A stretch of 64,000 bases of DNA from Adiantum capillus-veneris (lineage: Eukaryota; Streptophyta; Polypodiopsida; Polypodiales; Pteridaceae). Location: NCBI GenBank assembly GCA_014529385.2, contig CM043971.1:24716769-24780768 (forward strand). Direction: 5' to 3'. Shown here in pieces: positions 11,516-23,740 of the stretch; position 1 is the first letter of the stretch, and every line of letters starts with the position of its first letter. A program made the translations under genes and the position numbers. A model generated the notes under the pieces. That model saw nothing but the letters and a program-made list of their open reading frames with translations. It was not told the DNA's origin and ran no database searches.

Positions 11516-12499
11516 CATATAATCTTTAGAAATTTCCACATCTTTCTCTTCCATTGAAAACATATCTTCTGTTACAATTGTCATCAGACGTGCCAAATAA
11601 TTCTTCAGTTTTTATCCATTAACATGATACTTGTGTTGTGTATTATCCAAATCAACCAATTGATAAGTTCCATTGTCGAACTTATTTACAACATTAAAGG
11701 GACCCTCCCATTTAATTTAAGGATTTTTTGAAAAGTGTTGTCCAACTTATTTTTATAGAGTAAAACAAGGTCACCTTTCTCAATTCCCTTATCCTTCACA
11801 CATTCATTAGCCTTGATTTGAGCTGTTTTAGACATATCCTCATAGTAATCCAAAGCCAAAGCTCTGTCTAGCTGCAAACACTGTAAACTCATCAACCTTT
11901 TCTACCAACTATTTCATTGTTCTTCATCTTCGAGTAGCAATAACTTGAGTGCAAGAATTTCAACTTCAATAGGCAACAAGGCCTCCTTACCACAAACCAA
12001 GTGATAAGGAGAAAATCTTGTACTTGTTTTGATGGCAGTTCTATAGGCCCATAGAGCACAAGGTAACTCTCAATCCCAAGTCTTCCCATGCGTTTGACTC
12101 ATCTTTGTTAAGATTTTCACTAAATCTCCATTAAATCTTTCATTGAGACCATTACACTGTGGATAATAAGGGGTGCTATATTTATGCTCTATATTGAGAT
12201 TTTTGCACAGAAAATCAAATATTTCACCTCTAAATCCCGGTCCTCTGTTAGAAAGTAACTCTAATGGCACACCAAACTTGTAGTATATATGCTCATACAC
12301 AATTTTCCCATTTATAAACTGGTAATTTTTTAACAGCTTTAGCGTCTTCCCAACGTGATAAGTAATCCACTGTCACCAAGATATATTCATTTCTCAGCAT
12401 AAAGACCCCTTTTTTCAAACACATCAAAAGCCAAAATTTTCCTCCGTAACTTGGGTTTCAAAAATCTCTTCCCCATTCTTTGACAAGACAAGCAAGATT
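11516..12499 (-). pseudogene. Integrase fragment (zinc finger to C-terminus), Tat-like Ty3/gypsy
   Basis: The minus strand encodes KSCLSCQRMG (half of the HHCC zinc finger) next to the chromovirus insertion. It then reads LSNRGPGFRGE (second catalytic Asp replaced by Asn) and STPYYPQCNGLNERFNG (catalytic Glu). The C-terminal part follows with KGDLVLLYKNKLDNTF and NGTYQLVDL. Several frameshifts and stops occur. Integrase would insert the cDNA into chromatin; this copy cannot work. The N-terminal half of the protein lies at 22354-22450, across the inserted chromovirus. Confidence 0.75.
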
Positions 12500-14057
12500 T
12501 GTCATAAAAACTAATATCTAATTCTCCCAAATGATTTTCTCATGTTAAACTGATCATTTAATATAGGGAGGTACCAGGGGAGTAAAAGCTAGAAGATTGG
12601 TAAGGCTGCTAGATTGGTCTCAGTAGGGATTCAAAGCAGGGAAAACAAGGATCCAAAGGGGGACAATCTAGAAAAGACAAATGTGCATCAATGGAGCTTA
12701 AAAGACCTAAGGTTCAGCTCCATTAAGATTTCCATAGGCTAAGGTTCCAAAAATTAATTAAAAAGTATAATGGCCAAAAGTGGGAAAATTGGATGGTTAT
12801 GGAAAGATTAAGAAGTCTTCCCACATCCCTAGGAAGGAGGGGTGAGCCCTAAAGGTAGGGGAAGAGAGATAAATAAACAAACACACACACACTCCCAAAT
12901 TTTCCCTTTACACAAAGGGAATAATGGACACATGGTAGGCTCCTAGCCCAAATGCCCCCAATCTCCCCTCAAATCCTATTGGATGGCCATAGAGGTGGAC
13001 CAATGAGAATTAGGCTAGTGTAAAATTAGTCTAATCAATTTAGAAATTCTTGGTAAAACAACCAATGAAAATTAATCTTCCTAGAAGACTATTGGACAGT
13101 CTACCAAGGGGTCCAATGAGCATCCAGCAGCCCAATAGCCTACTTGATTCATATTGGCTAGAAGACAAAAAGGTCCAATGAGAGTTTAAATAAATTATTC
13201 TAACTACCTAAAGCTCTCACAAAAGGGGTAAGGGGGACGTTTTCCACAAGACTATCAACTATGCTTCTTAATTTCTATTGGGTGGCTAAGATCTGCAGAA
13301 GACAATAGGAAGCCAACAAGAGAAAATGGGAAGAGGGGTCGACCAAGAAGCGAGAGACTTGGCATTTTTAGGCTAACTAATTTTCTACACAAACACAACT
13401 CATGTATGGAGCAAGAACTCCATCTCCTGCTCCAAGCATTGAGAAGTAGAGGCCTACAACAACAACTCTTGGCTATGGAAGTAAAATCCAACCAAGAGCC
13501 AAGCTTAAATGGCATGCTCATCTCCTCTACCATGCTAATTACTAAGCTAAGCTATGCTATAAGAGTGATTATGTGAGGAGAATACTTCTTTCTTGTAAGA
13601 TACATCTTCTTCCTCTTCATCTTTACTCATTCCGTGTGAGCTCTCACCATCTTTGAAGGTGAGTGAGGTCTTGGGACTGAGACTAGGCCCACTAGGTATG
13701 TTTTTCAAGCATAATCTGGTGCATGAAGCTTCCATATTCATTGCACCAATGAGTTTTGTCAAGGAACACAAAGAATGTATTGTACAAAAGTCTCCCTTGA
13801 TGTGAGAAGCTATAATAGAAAGCCTTTTTGGAGGGGGGGACCGGGTCCATGTAAATCTGGTCCTCAACTATTTTCAATTGTTCTATTTCTCTCTCTTTTC
13901 AAGTATTGTCTATGGCAAACTAGCTAGGTGTAATTGTTATGTTTCTTTTTTCAACCAAGTACTCTCTCTATGCTCATTAGGAACTTGTTCTTAATAAAAT
14001 GCTCACTATGTTATCAGTTTTTGCTACACACAAGTTATTGGTGCATTAAATGTTACA
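12500..14057 (+). mobile_element. Chromovirus LTR, copy a (5' LTR)
   Basis: 1558 bases beginning TGTCATAAAAAC and ending TGTTACA, repeated at 19363-20922. It is followed by one base and a primer site. It contains a (CA)n run near 12880-12892 and the block ATCCTATTGGATGGCC near 12976. Minus-strand frames at 13255-13867 are conserved in copy b only through LTR identity. Confidence 0.85.
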
Positions 14058-14058
14058 T

Positions 14059-14070
14059 TGGTATCAGAGC
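14059..14070 (+). promoter_or_regulatory. Primer-binding site, initiator tRNA-Met
   Basis: TGGTATCAGAGC, the standard plant initiator-methionine tRNA complement used by many Ty1/copia and chromovirus elements, one base after the LTR end. Confidence 0.9.
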
Positions 14071-14465
14071 TATTGGTTTCTCTTTTCTTGCTCAAGAAGA
14101 GAGGTCCTCGAGCTTGCTACAAATGGTTGGTGTTACTAATTGCAAAAGAGTAAGTAGAATAGGATTTTTTATCCTTGAAGCATGCCTGCTTGATGCAGTT
14201 AACGGGGATACCGTCGAGAGCTATGGTCTTAATAATGGAGTCCTAAAGGCCTTGCCTATACCCTAATTATTGAGCTATTAGAAGCTTGATAGGAACCAGT
14301 GTTTTCTCTGCTCTGTGAAAATCTCTCTTCTATTACTTACAATTAATAATATTTGATCCACGGGTATAGATTCCTAAGTGCTTATCTTTGAAGGTAAAGA
14401 GGAGTAGAAACTAGGACTTGAAGTGCCAAAGTACAAGTAGAAATTTACATCTAAAATTTGCTAGT

Positions 14466-15666
14466 ATGGTTGACAAGGATAAAGAGATTGAAATGAATGT
14501 TGTTAACTTTGATTTTGCTAATGATAGAGCAAATTATGATGCCCGTATGCTGGTAAACTATCTTGTTTCTAGGATTCAACAAGCCTTGGGAAATCCATCC
14601 CTCCAAGGTGAAGTGCTACATCGTAGCTCCAATCGACGAGCCATAAAGACATGCCGGTAGAGAACTTCAAGCACTATAGTTCTAGATCATAAAATTCCAT
14701 TTATGATCACAACAAGAAGACTCTTTTTTTAGCATCATAAGGGTATTTGTTGGCCCTTTAAAGCCGCATCTAGCATACATTAATCCGTAAACTAGTTTGT
14801 TAGCAAGCTCTTATCATTGCTCAATAAATGTATAGGCTTCAAAGAAGCTTAGCATGCATTTATTTGCTCTTTTTCCCATCATGGAAGCGGATTTGCACGA
14901 CAACGTTTGGAGATGAGGGCTTCACGGAGTCCTCTAAGCTACGTCATGTAGCTATGCATTTTCAAAAGTCCGCCATGCAATGGTGGTCTAGCCTACGAGC
15001 AAATGGTGAAGCTCCACAAACATGGAAACTTTAACACCTTCCATCATGAAGAAGTTTTTGGCTAGTGATGCCAAAGACAAAGTACTCACCGAATGGAAAA
15101 TCTTGAAGCTCTCTCCCTATGAATCTATTCACAAATATGTAGACAAGTTTTGGGATTTACATCTCAAAGCCGCTGTCTACAAAAATATGGATTTTGGAGA
15201 GCAAAAACAACAATTTTGTGCAGGTTTATTTAAGGATATGGCAGAGTATGTTAACTCCCAAAGGCCTCGCACTATAGTTGCGGTCATACACCATACCATG
15301 GTGTCTTCAAGAATCAATTTCCAACCAGGGGCTAAGAGAAATCTTAAGCACATGGAAAACAAAGACCGTAGTGAGCCCAAGGGGAAGGACAACATCCAAA
15401 AGTCTCCCAAACGCAACTCCAACAACAAAAAAGCCAAGGAGAAGGGAGTTTATAAAGGAAAAATTAAACTCTCTCTTGAAGAGCTAGAGAGTTATCAAGA
15501 AGATAACCATTGTTACAAGTGTGGGGAGAAAGGGCATGCCTATCATGCTTGCCCCCTCAAGAATACATGTAATGAGCCTCCTAGAGCTTCCATAGTCGAA
15601 GTTCAAGAAGAGGATGCTCATCACAAAGGATCTCCTCTATGTCACGCTTGGGGAAAGGTAAGATAA
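14466..15666 (+). pseudogene. Chromovirus gag (broken)
   Basis: The first ATG begins MVDKDKEIEMNV and the frame stays open to about 14660, ending in GNPSLQGEVLH. Stops and a rearrangement follow to about 14830. Capsid sequence resumes at 14828-15034 (MHFQKSAMQWWSSL) and 15022-15666 (SIMKKFLASDAKDKVLTEW). It ends in a CCHC zinc knuckle, CYKCGEKGHAYHAC, near 15510-15555. Gag forms the particle and binds RNA. A second copy of the N-terminal part at 21335-22183 retains gag sequence missing here, so this copy carries an internal deletion or replacement after GEVLH. Confidence 0.8.
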
Positions 15667-16230
15667 CATGATGCTTTCATTCTCTTTGACCCTGGTTCTA
15701 CTCACAATTTCATATCCATGGAGTTGGCCACCAAGCTAGGAATACAAGGCTATGAGATGGGAGATGTCCTACCTGTCGATGGTGCTTTCAAGGGACAAGA
15801 AGCCTCAGTCACTCCCTTAATTGGGAAATTGAGGCTCCATGTCCAAAGCTATGTGGACAAGGAGGATTTCTTCATCTCTCCTCTCAAGCATGAGGATGTG
15901 ATCCTAGGGGCACCATGGTTTGATCGCATGGCTGCCAATGTTAAATTCCTTGAAAGAAAAATCTACTTTAGGTACAGGGAAAAAGATATGTACATAGATG
16001 CTAAGGATTCGGGTAGCACCATACCCATTATACATAAGAAAGCTTTTAATAAGTCAATAAAGAGCTCTATTTCTGTGTACATGATTTTTGTTAAAGACTC
16101 TCAAAATGATCCTAATGTTTTAGCAAAAGAAGATATAGGCAATCAAAAGGAATTAGAGTTATCCAATTTCCTAAATGGATTCCAAGATGTTTTTATTGAC
16201 GACATCCCTTGTGAGCTACCTCCCAAATGA
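15667..16230 (+). pseudogene. Chromovirus aspartic protease
   Basis: The reading frame contains ILFDPGSTHNFIS, the retropepsin active site with D-P-G-S in place of the common D-S-G-S. It continues with DVILGAPWFDRM, the conserved ILG-W element of the fold. The frame runs to a stop at 16228-16230 after CELPPK, just before the reverse transcriptase. In related elements the polyprotein continues, so this stop or a nearby frameshift is damage. Confidence 0.75.
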
Positions 16231-17510
16231 GGGGATGACAGCCATGCAATTAAGCTTCTTCCAAGAAGCTCACCACCTAATAAATCTCTTTATTGAGTTT
16301 CTCAAGCTCAACAAGAAGAGATTATACGGCAAGTGCATAAGTTGGTTGAGAAAGACATGGTTAGGCCTAGCTCATCTCCATTTTGTTCACCAATTTTATT
16401 AGTGCAAAAGAAAGATGGCACATATCGTATGTGTCTCGACTATAGAGCACTAAATAGGATCACTATCAAGAATTGGTTTCCCGTTCCGTGGGTAGAAGAC
16501 CTATTTGTTGATAAGCTACAAGGGTCAACCTACTTTAGTAGGATTGACCTAAAAAGTGGCTACCATCAAATAAGGATAGTTGATCAAGACATTGTAAAGG
16601 AGACATTTCGCACTACGTTTGGTCTTTACGAGTACATTGTCATGCCTTTTGGCTTGACCAATGCACCAACCACATTAAACCGTCTGATGGAGAAGCTATT
16701 TAGGCCTCACCAAAGCTTTATTGGAGTGTTCTTTGATGATATAATCATCTACTCTAATTCATTAGATGAACACAAGTAACATCTCCATGTAATATTTCAA
16801 GTTTTACAAGAGAATAAACTTTATATAAATTGAAAGAAAAGTGAATTTTTCTTACAAGAGATTTAGTATTTAGGTCACATTATCTCTCAAGATGGCATCC
16901 AAATGGATCCATCAAAGTTAGAGGTAATAAAACAATGGCATAATCCAAGGAATCTGCATGAACTAAGAAGCTTTATAGGTATGTGTGCATACTATAGACG
17001 CTTAATAGAAAATTCTCACAAATCATGGAACCATTACATGACCTAACAAAGAAAAAAAATAGGTATATATGGTCCACCAAGGAGAACAATTCTTTCAAAA
17101 ATATTAAAGCAAAACTTATCTCTCAACCTGTGCTTACACTGTCGGATCTCTCAAAGTCATTTGAGGTCCAATGTGACGCTTGTGGTTATTTACTTGGAGT
17201 TGTTTTGCTCCAAGAAGGTCACACCATACCCTATGAAATTCAAAGGCTTGACCCTGTTGAGCAAGCTCTAGGTATATATGAGAAGTAACTCTTAACAGTT
17301 CTACATGCTCTAGACTTGTGGAAGCACTATTTATTAGGGACTCCTTTCATTCTGCAAACGGATCACCAAAGCCTTAAATACTTCATGACACTGACCAAGA
17401 TCTTCAACAAACAAATGATGTGGGAAAATTTACGTTCGCAATTCCATTTTCATATTGCTCACATTGCTGGCAAGCATAATCACGTAGCCGATGCACTCTC
17501 AAGAAGACCG
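16231..17510 (+). pseudogene. Chromovirus reverse transcriptase and RNase H (broken)
   Basis: Reverse transcriptase motifs are in order at 16333-16779: SSPFCSPILLVQKKDGTYR, MCLDYRALNRITIK, FSRIDLKSGYHQIRI, MPFGLTNAPTT and FFDDIIIYS, the last being the catalytic Asp pair. A stop at 16777-16779 falls where the next residue should be Gln (TAA for CAA). Further stops lie at about 16834 and 16866. RNase H follows at 17100-17510 with QCDACG, TDHQSLKYF and HVADALSRRP, the latter two carrying catalytic Asp. The enzyme pair would copy the element RNA to DNA; this copy cannot do so. Confidence 0.85.
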
Positions 17511-18836
17511 AGAGTGAATGCCATATTCATAGCAACTCACAATGATCTATCTTCTATGATAGAAGAGTATGCTATTGATTCTGATTTTAAAGATGTGATT
17601 TCAGCCCTTGCACTAGGGAAGAAGGAAGAACCATTTACCTTACAAGATGGTTATCTTCTCTTTGGAAATAGGCTATGCGTTACTAACTCACTACGTGAGA
17701 AAGTAATGTATGAATCTCATGCTCCTCCTTATGCGGGCATAGAGGGATTCAATATACCCTAAAAGGGATAGAAATATAGTTCTATTGGCGTGACATGAAA
17801 GAAAACATACAAGAGTATGTTTCCAAATGTGTGGTATGCCAAAAGATGAAGTTTGATAGAGGGAAGAAACCTGGATTGCTTCAACCTTTTCCAATCCCTA
17901 ATTCACCATGGGAGAGAATATCCATGGATTTTCTCTTTGGACTGCCCAAGTCTATCCATGGGAATATAGGAATATGGACGATAGTGGATAGGTTTAGCAA
18001 GAAATCACATTTCATACTTGTCAAAAATACTATCAAGGCCCATAAAATGGCAACCCTCTTTATATCACAAATCTTCAAGTACCATGGCTTGCCAATGTTC
18101 ATAGTGACGGATAGAGACCCTCAAATGACCAATAATTTCTAGAAGGGTCTCTTTGAGAATTTAGGTACAAGGCTAAACTTCTCTTCGGTGTATCACCCGC
18201 AAACGGATGGCCAAAGTGAAATAGCTAACCTAACAATTCTTGATCTACTAAAAGATTATGTCATAGAAGTAGATCAAAAGTCCCAATGGGAGAAGTACTT
18301 ACCTTTAGTAGAGTATGCCTATAATAACACTGTATATACTTCCACGGGAAAATCACCTTTGGAGGTGATGGATGGAAGATCAAAAAGTCCCCTACTACTC
18401 AAGGGACATGGGAAGATATTTGTTGTAGATGAATATAGATGAGACTTGCAAGAATCTTTCCAAAAGATTAAGGATGCTATATCCATCTCTTAGCAAACTT
18501 GGGAAAAGGATGTTGTTCATAATCACAAAAAAGCTATAGTCTTTAAGCAAAATGATAGGGTCTTGCTTAAGTTTCCCAAGGCTCAATTAAGGCACATGAT
18601 GGGCAAGAATACGACGAGACACCAAAAGTACTATGCTAAGTTAGAAAAAAGGTACTATGGTCCCTTTCATATTCTTAGGCTGATCAATGAGATGGCCTAT
18701 CAACTCAAGTTGCCCAACCATTTTCTCATACACAATGCTTTCCATGTGAGCCTATTAAAGCCTTACAAAGGAGAGCCACCTCAAGAATCAACCATTGAAG
18801 ACCCACCAAAGATCAAGGACCAAGAAGGGTGATGTA
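17511..18836 (+). pseudogene. Chromovirus integrase (broken)
   Basis: Zinc-finger cysteines appear in CVVCQKMKFDRGKK near 17830. The core has SMDFLFGLPKS (first Asp), VTDRDPQMT (second Asp) and QTDGQSEIAN (Glu). The GPF/Y-like C-terminal module reads [13 protein letters not shown]-type sequence near 18655 and [13 protein letters not shown] near 18740, typical of chromoviruses. At least five in-frame stops interrupt it, including TAG at 18139-18141 and TGA at 18440-18442. Confidence 0.8.
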
Positions 18837-19008
18837 GCCCGAGTCCATTCTCCGACGCGAAGACAAGGTATTGAGAGGCGATAAGACTATCTGATGATAT
18901 CTTATCAAGTTTAAAAATTATCCTTTTGAAGATGCTAGATGGATGCAAGGCATACAATTAAAGGATAACCTGAACCTTGTCAATGCTTACAATGATTCCC
19001 TAGAGTAA
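18837..19008 (+). pseudogene. Chromodomain of the chromovirus
   Basis: In the third forward frame the translation reads PESILRREDKVLRG, two TGA stops, YLIKFKNYPFEDARWMQ, then LNLVNAYNDSLE. This is the three-strand plus helix pattern of a chromodomain (PE-IL, YL-KF-YP-ED--W). It defines the element as a chromovirus and normally guides integration to modified histones. Integrase and chromodomain are in different frames and a stop precedes it. Confidence 0.65.
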
Positions 19009-19349
19009 ACAAATGTAAATATCTATAAATGAACAAACTTTTTGTCTTATAAGAATCTCTTTTTCTTTATTGTGCACAAATGTTAATAAGTATGCATGCT
19101 TAGGATCATGTTTGTGGGGACGACGTCTCCCGAACACCAAGTAGAGCTTGTCACTCTACTATGGAAGATTGATACCGAATAATGTGCAGACATGCTTGCG
19201 GAAACTAAGGCTCTCAAGCACCAAATGGACTAGTCATCCATTCTGGAATGGTGTCGTAGGGTAAAATAGGGATCCTCTACCCGCTAGCAAACGGACTAAT
19301 GACTAGGCTTTATCTTCTCTATCTCATAGTCAAGGATGACTATGATTTC

Positions 19350-19362
19350 AAGAGAAAGGTAA
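19350..19362 (+). promoter_or_regulatory. Polypurine tract of the chromovirus
   Basis: AAGAGAAAGGTAA immediately before the LTR start TGTCATAA. Confidence 0.65.
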
Positions 19363-20922
19363 TGTCATAAAAACTAATATCTAATTATCCCAAATTATTT
19401 TCTCACGTTAAACTGATCATTTAATATGGGGAGGTTCCAAGGGAGTAAAAGCTAGAAGATTGGTAATGTTGCCAGATCGGTCTCAGCAGGGATCCAAAGG
19501 AGAGAAAACAGGGATCCAAAGGGGGACAGTTTGGAAAAGAGAAATGTGCATCAATGGAGCTTAAAAGACCTAATGTTCAGATCCATTAAGACTTTCGTAG
19601 GCTAAGGTTCCAAAAATTAATTAGAAAGTCTAATGGCCAAAATTGGGAAAATTGGATGGTTATGGGAAGACTAAGAAGTCTTCCCACAACCCTAGGAAGG
19701 AGGGGTGAGCCCTAAAGGTAGGAGAAGAGAGAGAAATAAACATACACACACACACACACTCCCAAATTTTCCCTTTACACAAAGGGATAATGGACACATG
19801 GTAGGCTCCTAGCCCAGATGCCCCCAATCTCCCCTCAAATCCTATTGGATGGCCATAGAGGTGGACCAACGAGATTTAGAGTAAAATGCTCTAATTAATC
19901 TAGAGTAAAATGAGAATTAGACTAGAGTAAAATTAATCTAATCAATTTAGAAATGATCGCCAACAACCCAATAGCTTGCTTGATTCCTATTGGCCAGAAG
20001 ACAAAAAGGTCCAATGAAGAGTTTAAATAAATTATTTTAATTACCTAAAGCTCTCACAAAAGGGGAAAGGGGGACACTTGTCACAAGACTATCAACTATG
20101 CTTCTTAATTGCTATTGGGTGCCTAAGCTCTATAGAAGCCAATAGGAAGCTAGAAAGAGCAGATGGAAAGAGGGGTCGACCAAGAAGCAAGAGAGTTGGA
20201 ATTTTTAGGCTAGCTAATTTTCTACACACACACAACTCATGTGTGGAGCAAGAACTCCATCTCCTGCTCCAATCATTGAGAAGTAGAGGCCTACACCAAC
20301 AACTCTTGGCTATGGAAGGAAAATCCAACCAAGAGCCAAGTTTCAATGGCATGCTCATCTCCTCTACCATGCTAGTTACTAAGCTAAGCTATGATATTAG
20401 AGTGATTATGTGAGGAGAATACTTCTTTCTTGTAAGATACATCTTCTTCCTCTTCATCTTTCCTCAGTCCGTGTGAGCTCTCACCATCTTTCCTCAGTCC
20501 GTGTGAGCTTTCACCATCTTTGAAGGTGTGTGAGGTCTTGGGACTGAGGCTATTCCCACTAGGTGTGTTTTTGAAGAATAATTTGGTGCATGAAGCTTCC
20601 ATCTTCATTGCACCAATGAGTTTTTTCAAGAAACACAAAGATTGTATTGTACAAAAGTCTCCCTTGATGGAAGAAGCTATAATACAAAGCCTTATGGAGG
20701 GGGGACCGGCTCCATGTAAATCTGGGCCTCAACTATTGTCAATTGTTCTATTTCTCTCTATTTTCAAGTATTGTCTATGCCAAACTAGCTAGGTGTAATT
20801 GTTATGTTGCTTTCTCCAACCAAGTACTCTCTCTATACTCATTAGGAACTTGTTCTTAATGAAATGCTCAATATGCTATCATTTTTTGCTACACACAAGT
20901 TACTGGTGCATTAAATGTTACA
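19363..20922 (+). mobile_element. Chromovirus LTR, copy b (central)
   Basis: 1560 bases from TGTCATAAAAAC to TGTTACA, homologous over its full length to 12500-14057 with many scattered differences. It has a private tandem duplication of about 30 bases (TCCTCAGTCCGTGTGAGC twice, 20462-20520). It is followed by a mutated primer site and a second gag start, so it serves as 3' LTR of one unit and 5' LTR of the next. Confidence 0.85.
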
Positions 20923-20923
20923 T

Positions 20924-20935
20924 TGGTATCACATA
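20924..20935 (+). promoter_or_regulatory. Mutated primer-binding site after LTR b
   Basis: TGGTATCACATA: the first eight bases agree with the site at 14059 and the last four are changed. It shows that a second internal region, not host DNA, follows LTR b. Confidence 0.7.
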
Positions 20936-21334
20936 TATTGGTTTCTCTTTTCTTGCTCAAGAAGAGTGTTCCCCAAGCTTGCTAGAAATGGTTAGTGTTT
21001 TTAACTTTCAAAAGAGTAAGTAGAATAGGGATTTTTGATCCTTGAAGCATTATTGCTTGATGCAATTAACGAGGATACCATTGAGAGGCATGGTCTTAAT
21101 AGTGGAGTCCTACAGGCCTTGCCTACGGCCTAGCCATCATTGAGCTATTAGAAGCTTGATAGGAACGAGTGTTGTCTCGACTCTGTGATAATCTCTCTTT
21201 TATTCCTTGCAATTAATAATACTCGATCCAGGGTATAGATGCTTGAGTGCTTATATTTGAAGGTAAAGAGGAGTAGAAACTAGGACTTGAAGTGCCAAAG
21301 TACAAGTAGAAATTTACATCTAAAATTTGCTAGT

Positions 21335-22183
21335 ATGGTTGACAAGGGTAAAGAGATTGAAATGAATGTTGATAACTTTGATTTTGCTAATGATAGAGAA
21401 AATTATGATGCCCGTATGCTAGTAAACTATCTTGTTTCTAGGATTCAACAAGCCCTGGGAAATCCATCCCTCCAAGGTGAAGTGCTACATCAATTGCACA
21501 CCCATGGTATTCTCCAAACTCCCCACCAAGAAGAGAGAGTACCTAGGAAAGCTCCTGGTGAGACTTCCAAAAGAGGACTCTCTCCGATAAGGGAAGAAGA
21601 GGAGGATCCGGATGAAGGGCTCAAAAAATTACTACTCAATGAGGCATCTCCCTCTCAAAGGATATCCCAAGTTTCAATGGCAGAGACCTTACAAAAAGAA
21701 CGAGAAATAAGCGAGTCTCTTGTCACCTTGACAGAGATGGCTTCACAAAGACATCTGACAAAACGATCTCCAACACCCCCTAAATGGAGAAGACCATCGC
21801 ATACTCCTCTTCACCATAATTCAAAGAGGGAATGGAGGAAACAAGAGAAGAAAAATATGAGAAAGAGGTCGCCATCTTCTCCATCCTCCTCATCCTATTC
21901 CTCTTTTGAAGAAAGTGTTGGTGTAGCTCTCAACCTGCCCAAGAGAAGAGGCGATAGAAAATCCTATGCCTCCTACAAAAGGTCATCCAAGCTCAAAAAT
22001 TTCAAAGAGAGAGGAAAGAACATCTCTTTTCTTACCTACTATATCAAAGAGGGAGGAAAGAACATCTCTTTACACATAGACACTCCCAATCTCTTCCTTT
22101 ACACAAAGGAAATAATGGACACATGGCAGGCTCCTAGCCCAGATGCCCCCAATCTCCCCTCAAATCCTATTGGATGGCCATAG
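21335..22183 (+). pseudogene. Second, truncated chromovirus gag
   Basis: An open frame of 282 codons from ATG (MVDKGKEIEMNVDNFDF), nearly the same as 14466-14650 but continuing past GEVLH. The extra part has an acidic stretch (SPIREEEEDPDEG), a basic region (KREWRKQEKKNMRKR) and a serine run (SPSSPSSSSYSS). Its last 35 codons run into the partial LTR c, so the C-terminus is an accident of a recombination joint near 22080. It preserves gag sequence that the 14466 copy lost. Confidence 0.7.
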
Positions 22184-22353
22184 AGGTGGACCAATGAGAG
22201 TTAGGCTAGAGAAAAATTAGTCTAATCAATTTATAAATGCTTGATAAAACAACCAATGAAAATTAATCTCCCTAGAAGACTATTGGACAGTCTACCAAGG
22301 GGTCCAATGAGCATCCAACAGCCCAATGGCTTGCTTGATTCCTATTGGCCACA
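22081..22353 (+). mobile_element. Chromovirus LTR, copy c (partial)
   Basis: Homologous to about 12890-13172 of LTR a (CACTCCCAA near the start, ATCCTATTGGATGGCC, GACAGTCTACCAAGGGG, CTATTGG near the end). Both LTR ends are missing. The left joint is with gag and the right joint with the integrase fragment of the older element. Confidence 0.75.
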
Positions 22354-23740
22354 AGATTCTTCATGGTTTTCTTCCAAGATCTTATAGATTTCTTCTTTCC
22401 AGGGTACACAATGCAATAGAAAATCATTCCCCTTCATGTAAAGAACATCATTAAGTATTTTAAAGTTCCTTTAGGCTTCTCATTAAAGCATGCTTCTTTG
22501 ATGATGGTAATTCCAAAGGCAAAAGACCAGTCAACAAAAAATTCATTTCCTTTTATAACACTTCTCTTCCATGGTATAAAGGGGCATCAGCCTTCAACAC
22601 AAACACACAAGTGATCATTCCCTGAGAAGCCTTATGAGGTTTTCCATTTTGAGCTCTAGAAACATGCTTCAAACTTTTTAAGAAACTATTTAATCTGAAA
22701 GCACATTCTTTTTAATTTAGGATTCTTGTTTTCCCACACTCCCGACACCTGCTGGACAACTGACAAAGCATAGCCTTTGATCTGTAGATATTAATTTTCA
22801 GTTGTAAGAAGATGTACAATCCACTCTCAAGAGCCATGTATTTTGCTTCATTATTACTTCTTGCATCGAGTTTCAACCCTTGTTTTCTTTCCTTGCGAAT
22901 CATAATGACAATTCCTTCCTGAAGCATCATCGTGACTTTTCCGATAAGAGCCATCAAAGTATAATTATGAGGCATTGGAAATGGTAGGGGTTTCTATCCT
23001 TTTCCTTTGTACCACCTCTTCCTTAATCAAAATAGTGGTCTCTTTGTAGGTGAGTTATTTAACCAGGGTAGCTTGGGTACTTTCTTCTACCAAGAAAGAA
23101 AACTAAAAATCTTGAAGCTCAATAGCCCATCTCCTCAAATCCTTTGATATATTTAAGTTATTAACCAATTGAGGAAGCAATGAATAACTAGTAAGGAAGG
23201 TGAATGGCTTTTTTAACAAATAATGCTTGAATATTCTACAAGCATACACCATGCTTACCATCACCAACTCAATCTCAGAGTAGTCTCCCTCATGAGGAGT
23301 CTACTAGCATAGTAGATAGGTTTCATATACCGTGATTCGTTCCCTTTTTGCAATAACATGGATCCAATAGCATTGTATCCCACTGATGGATTGACATAAT
23401 TTTTTCCCCCCAATTAGGAGCTTGCATACTAGAGAGTGTACTCAGAACTTCTTTAACTTTCTCAAAGATCTCTTCACAAGCATGTGTCCACTCCAATGGA
23501 TCATTCTTAGCCACTTGATGTAACGGATACAGTAACTGTGATACCAAAGGTATGAATGAGGATAGGTACTTAACCTTTTGAATAAAAGTAGCTAACTATC
23601 TAGTGTCCTTTGGAGATGGCAACAACAACAAAGCTTCCACCTTCTCTGGGTCTACTTCAATACTGTTCTCTAAAATCACATGCCCGAGAAGCTTCACTCT
23701 TGACTGTGCTAAATTAAATTTCTTTGGGTTTGTTAGAAGC
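22354..23740 (-). pseudogene. Tat-like pol fragment: end of RT, RNase H domains, start of integrase
   Basis: Minus-strand reading from 23740 downward finds the end of reverse transcriptase (LTNPKKFNLAQSRVKLLGH, VDPEKVEALLLLPSPKDT) and the linker QLLYPLHQVAKNDPLEW. The second, archaeal-like RNase H follows (LKLDARSNNEAKYMALESGL at about 22860). The integrase N-terminus comes last (LYMKGNDFLLHC, EENHEESCG). Multiple frameshifts and stops occur. Presence of the extra RNase H places it in the Tat group. The integrase continues at 11516-12499 across the chromovirus. The reverse transcriptase is cut at 23740 where a plus-strand LTR begins. Confidence 0.75.

Noticed and set aside
13255-13867. Minus-strand frames conserved at 20092-20638
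   Set aside because: They are inside LTR a and LTR b of the chromovirus and have no domain.
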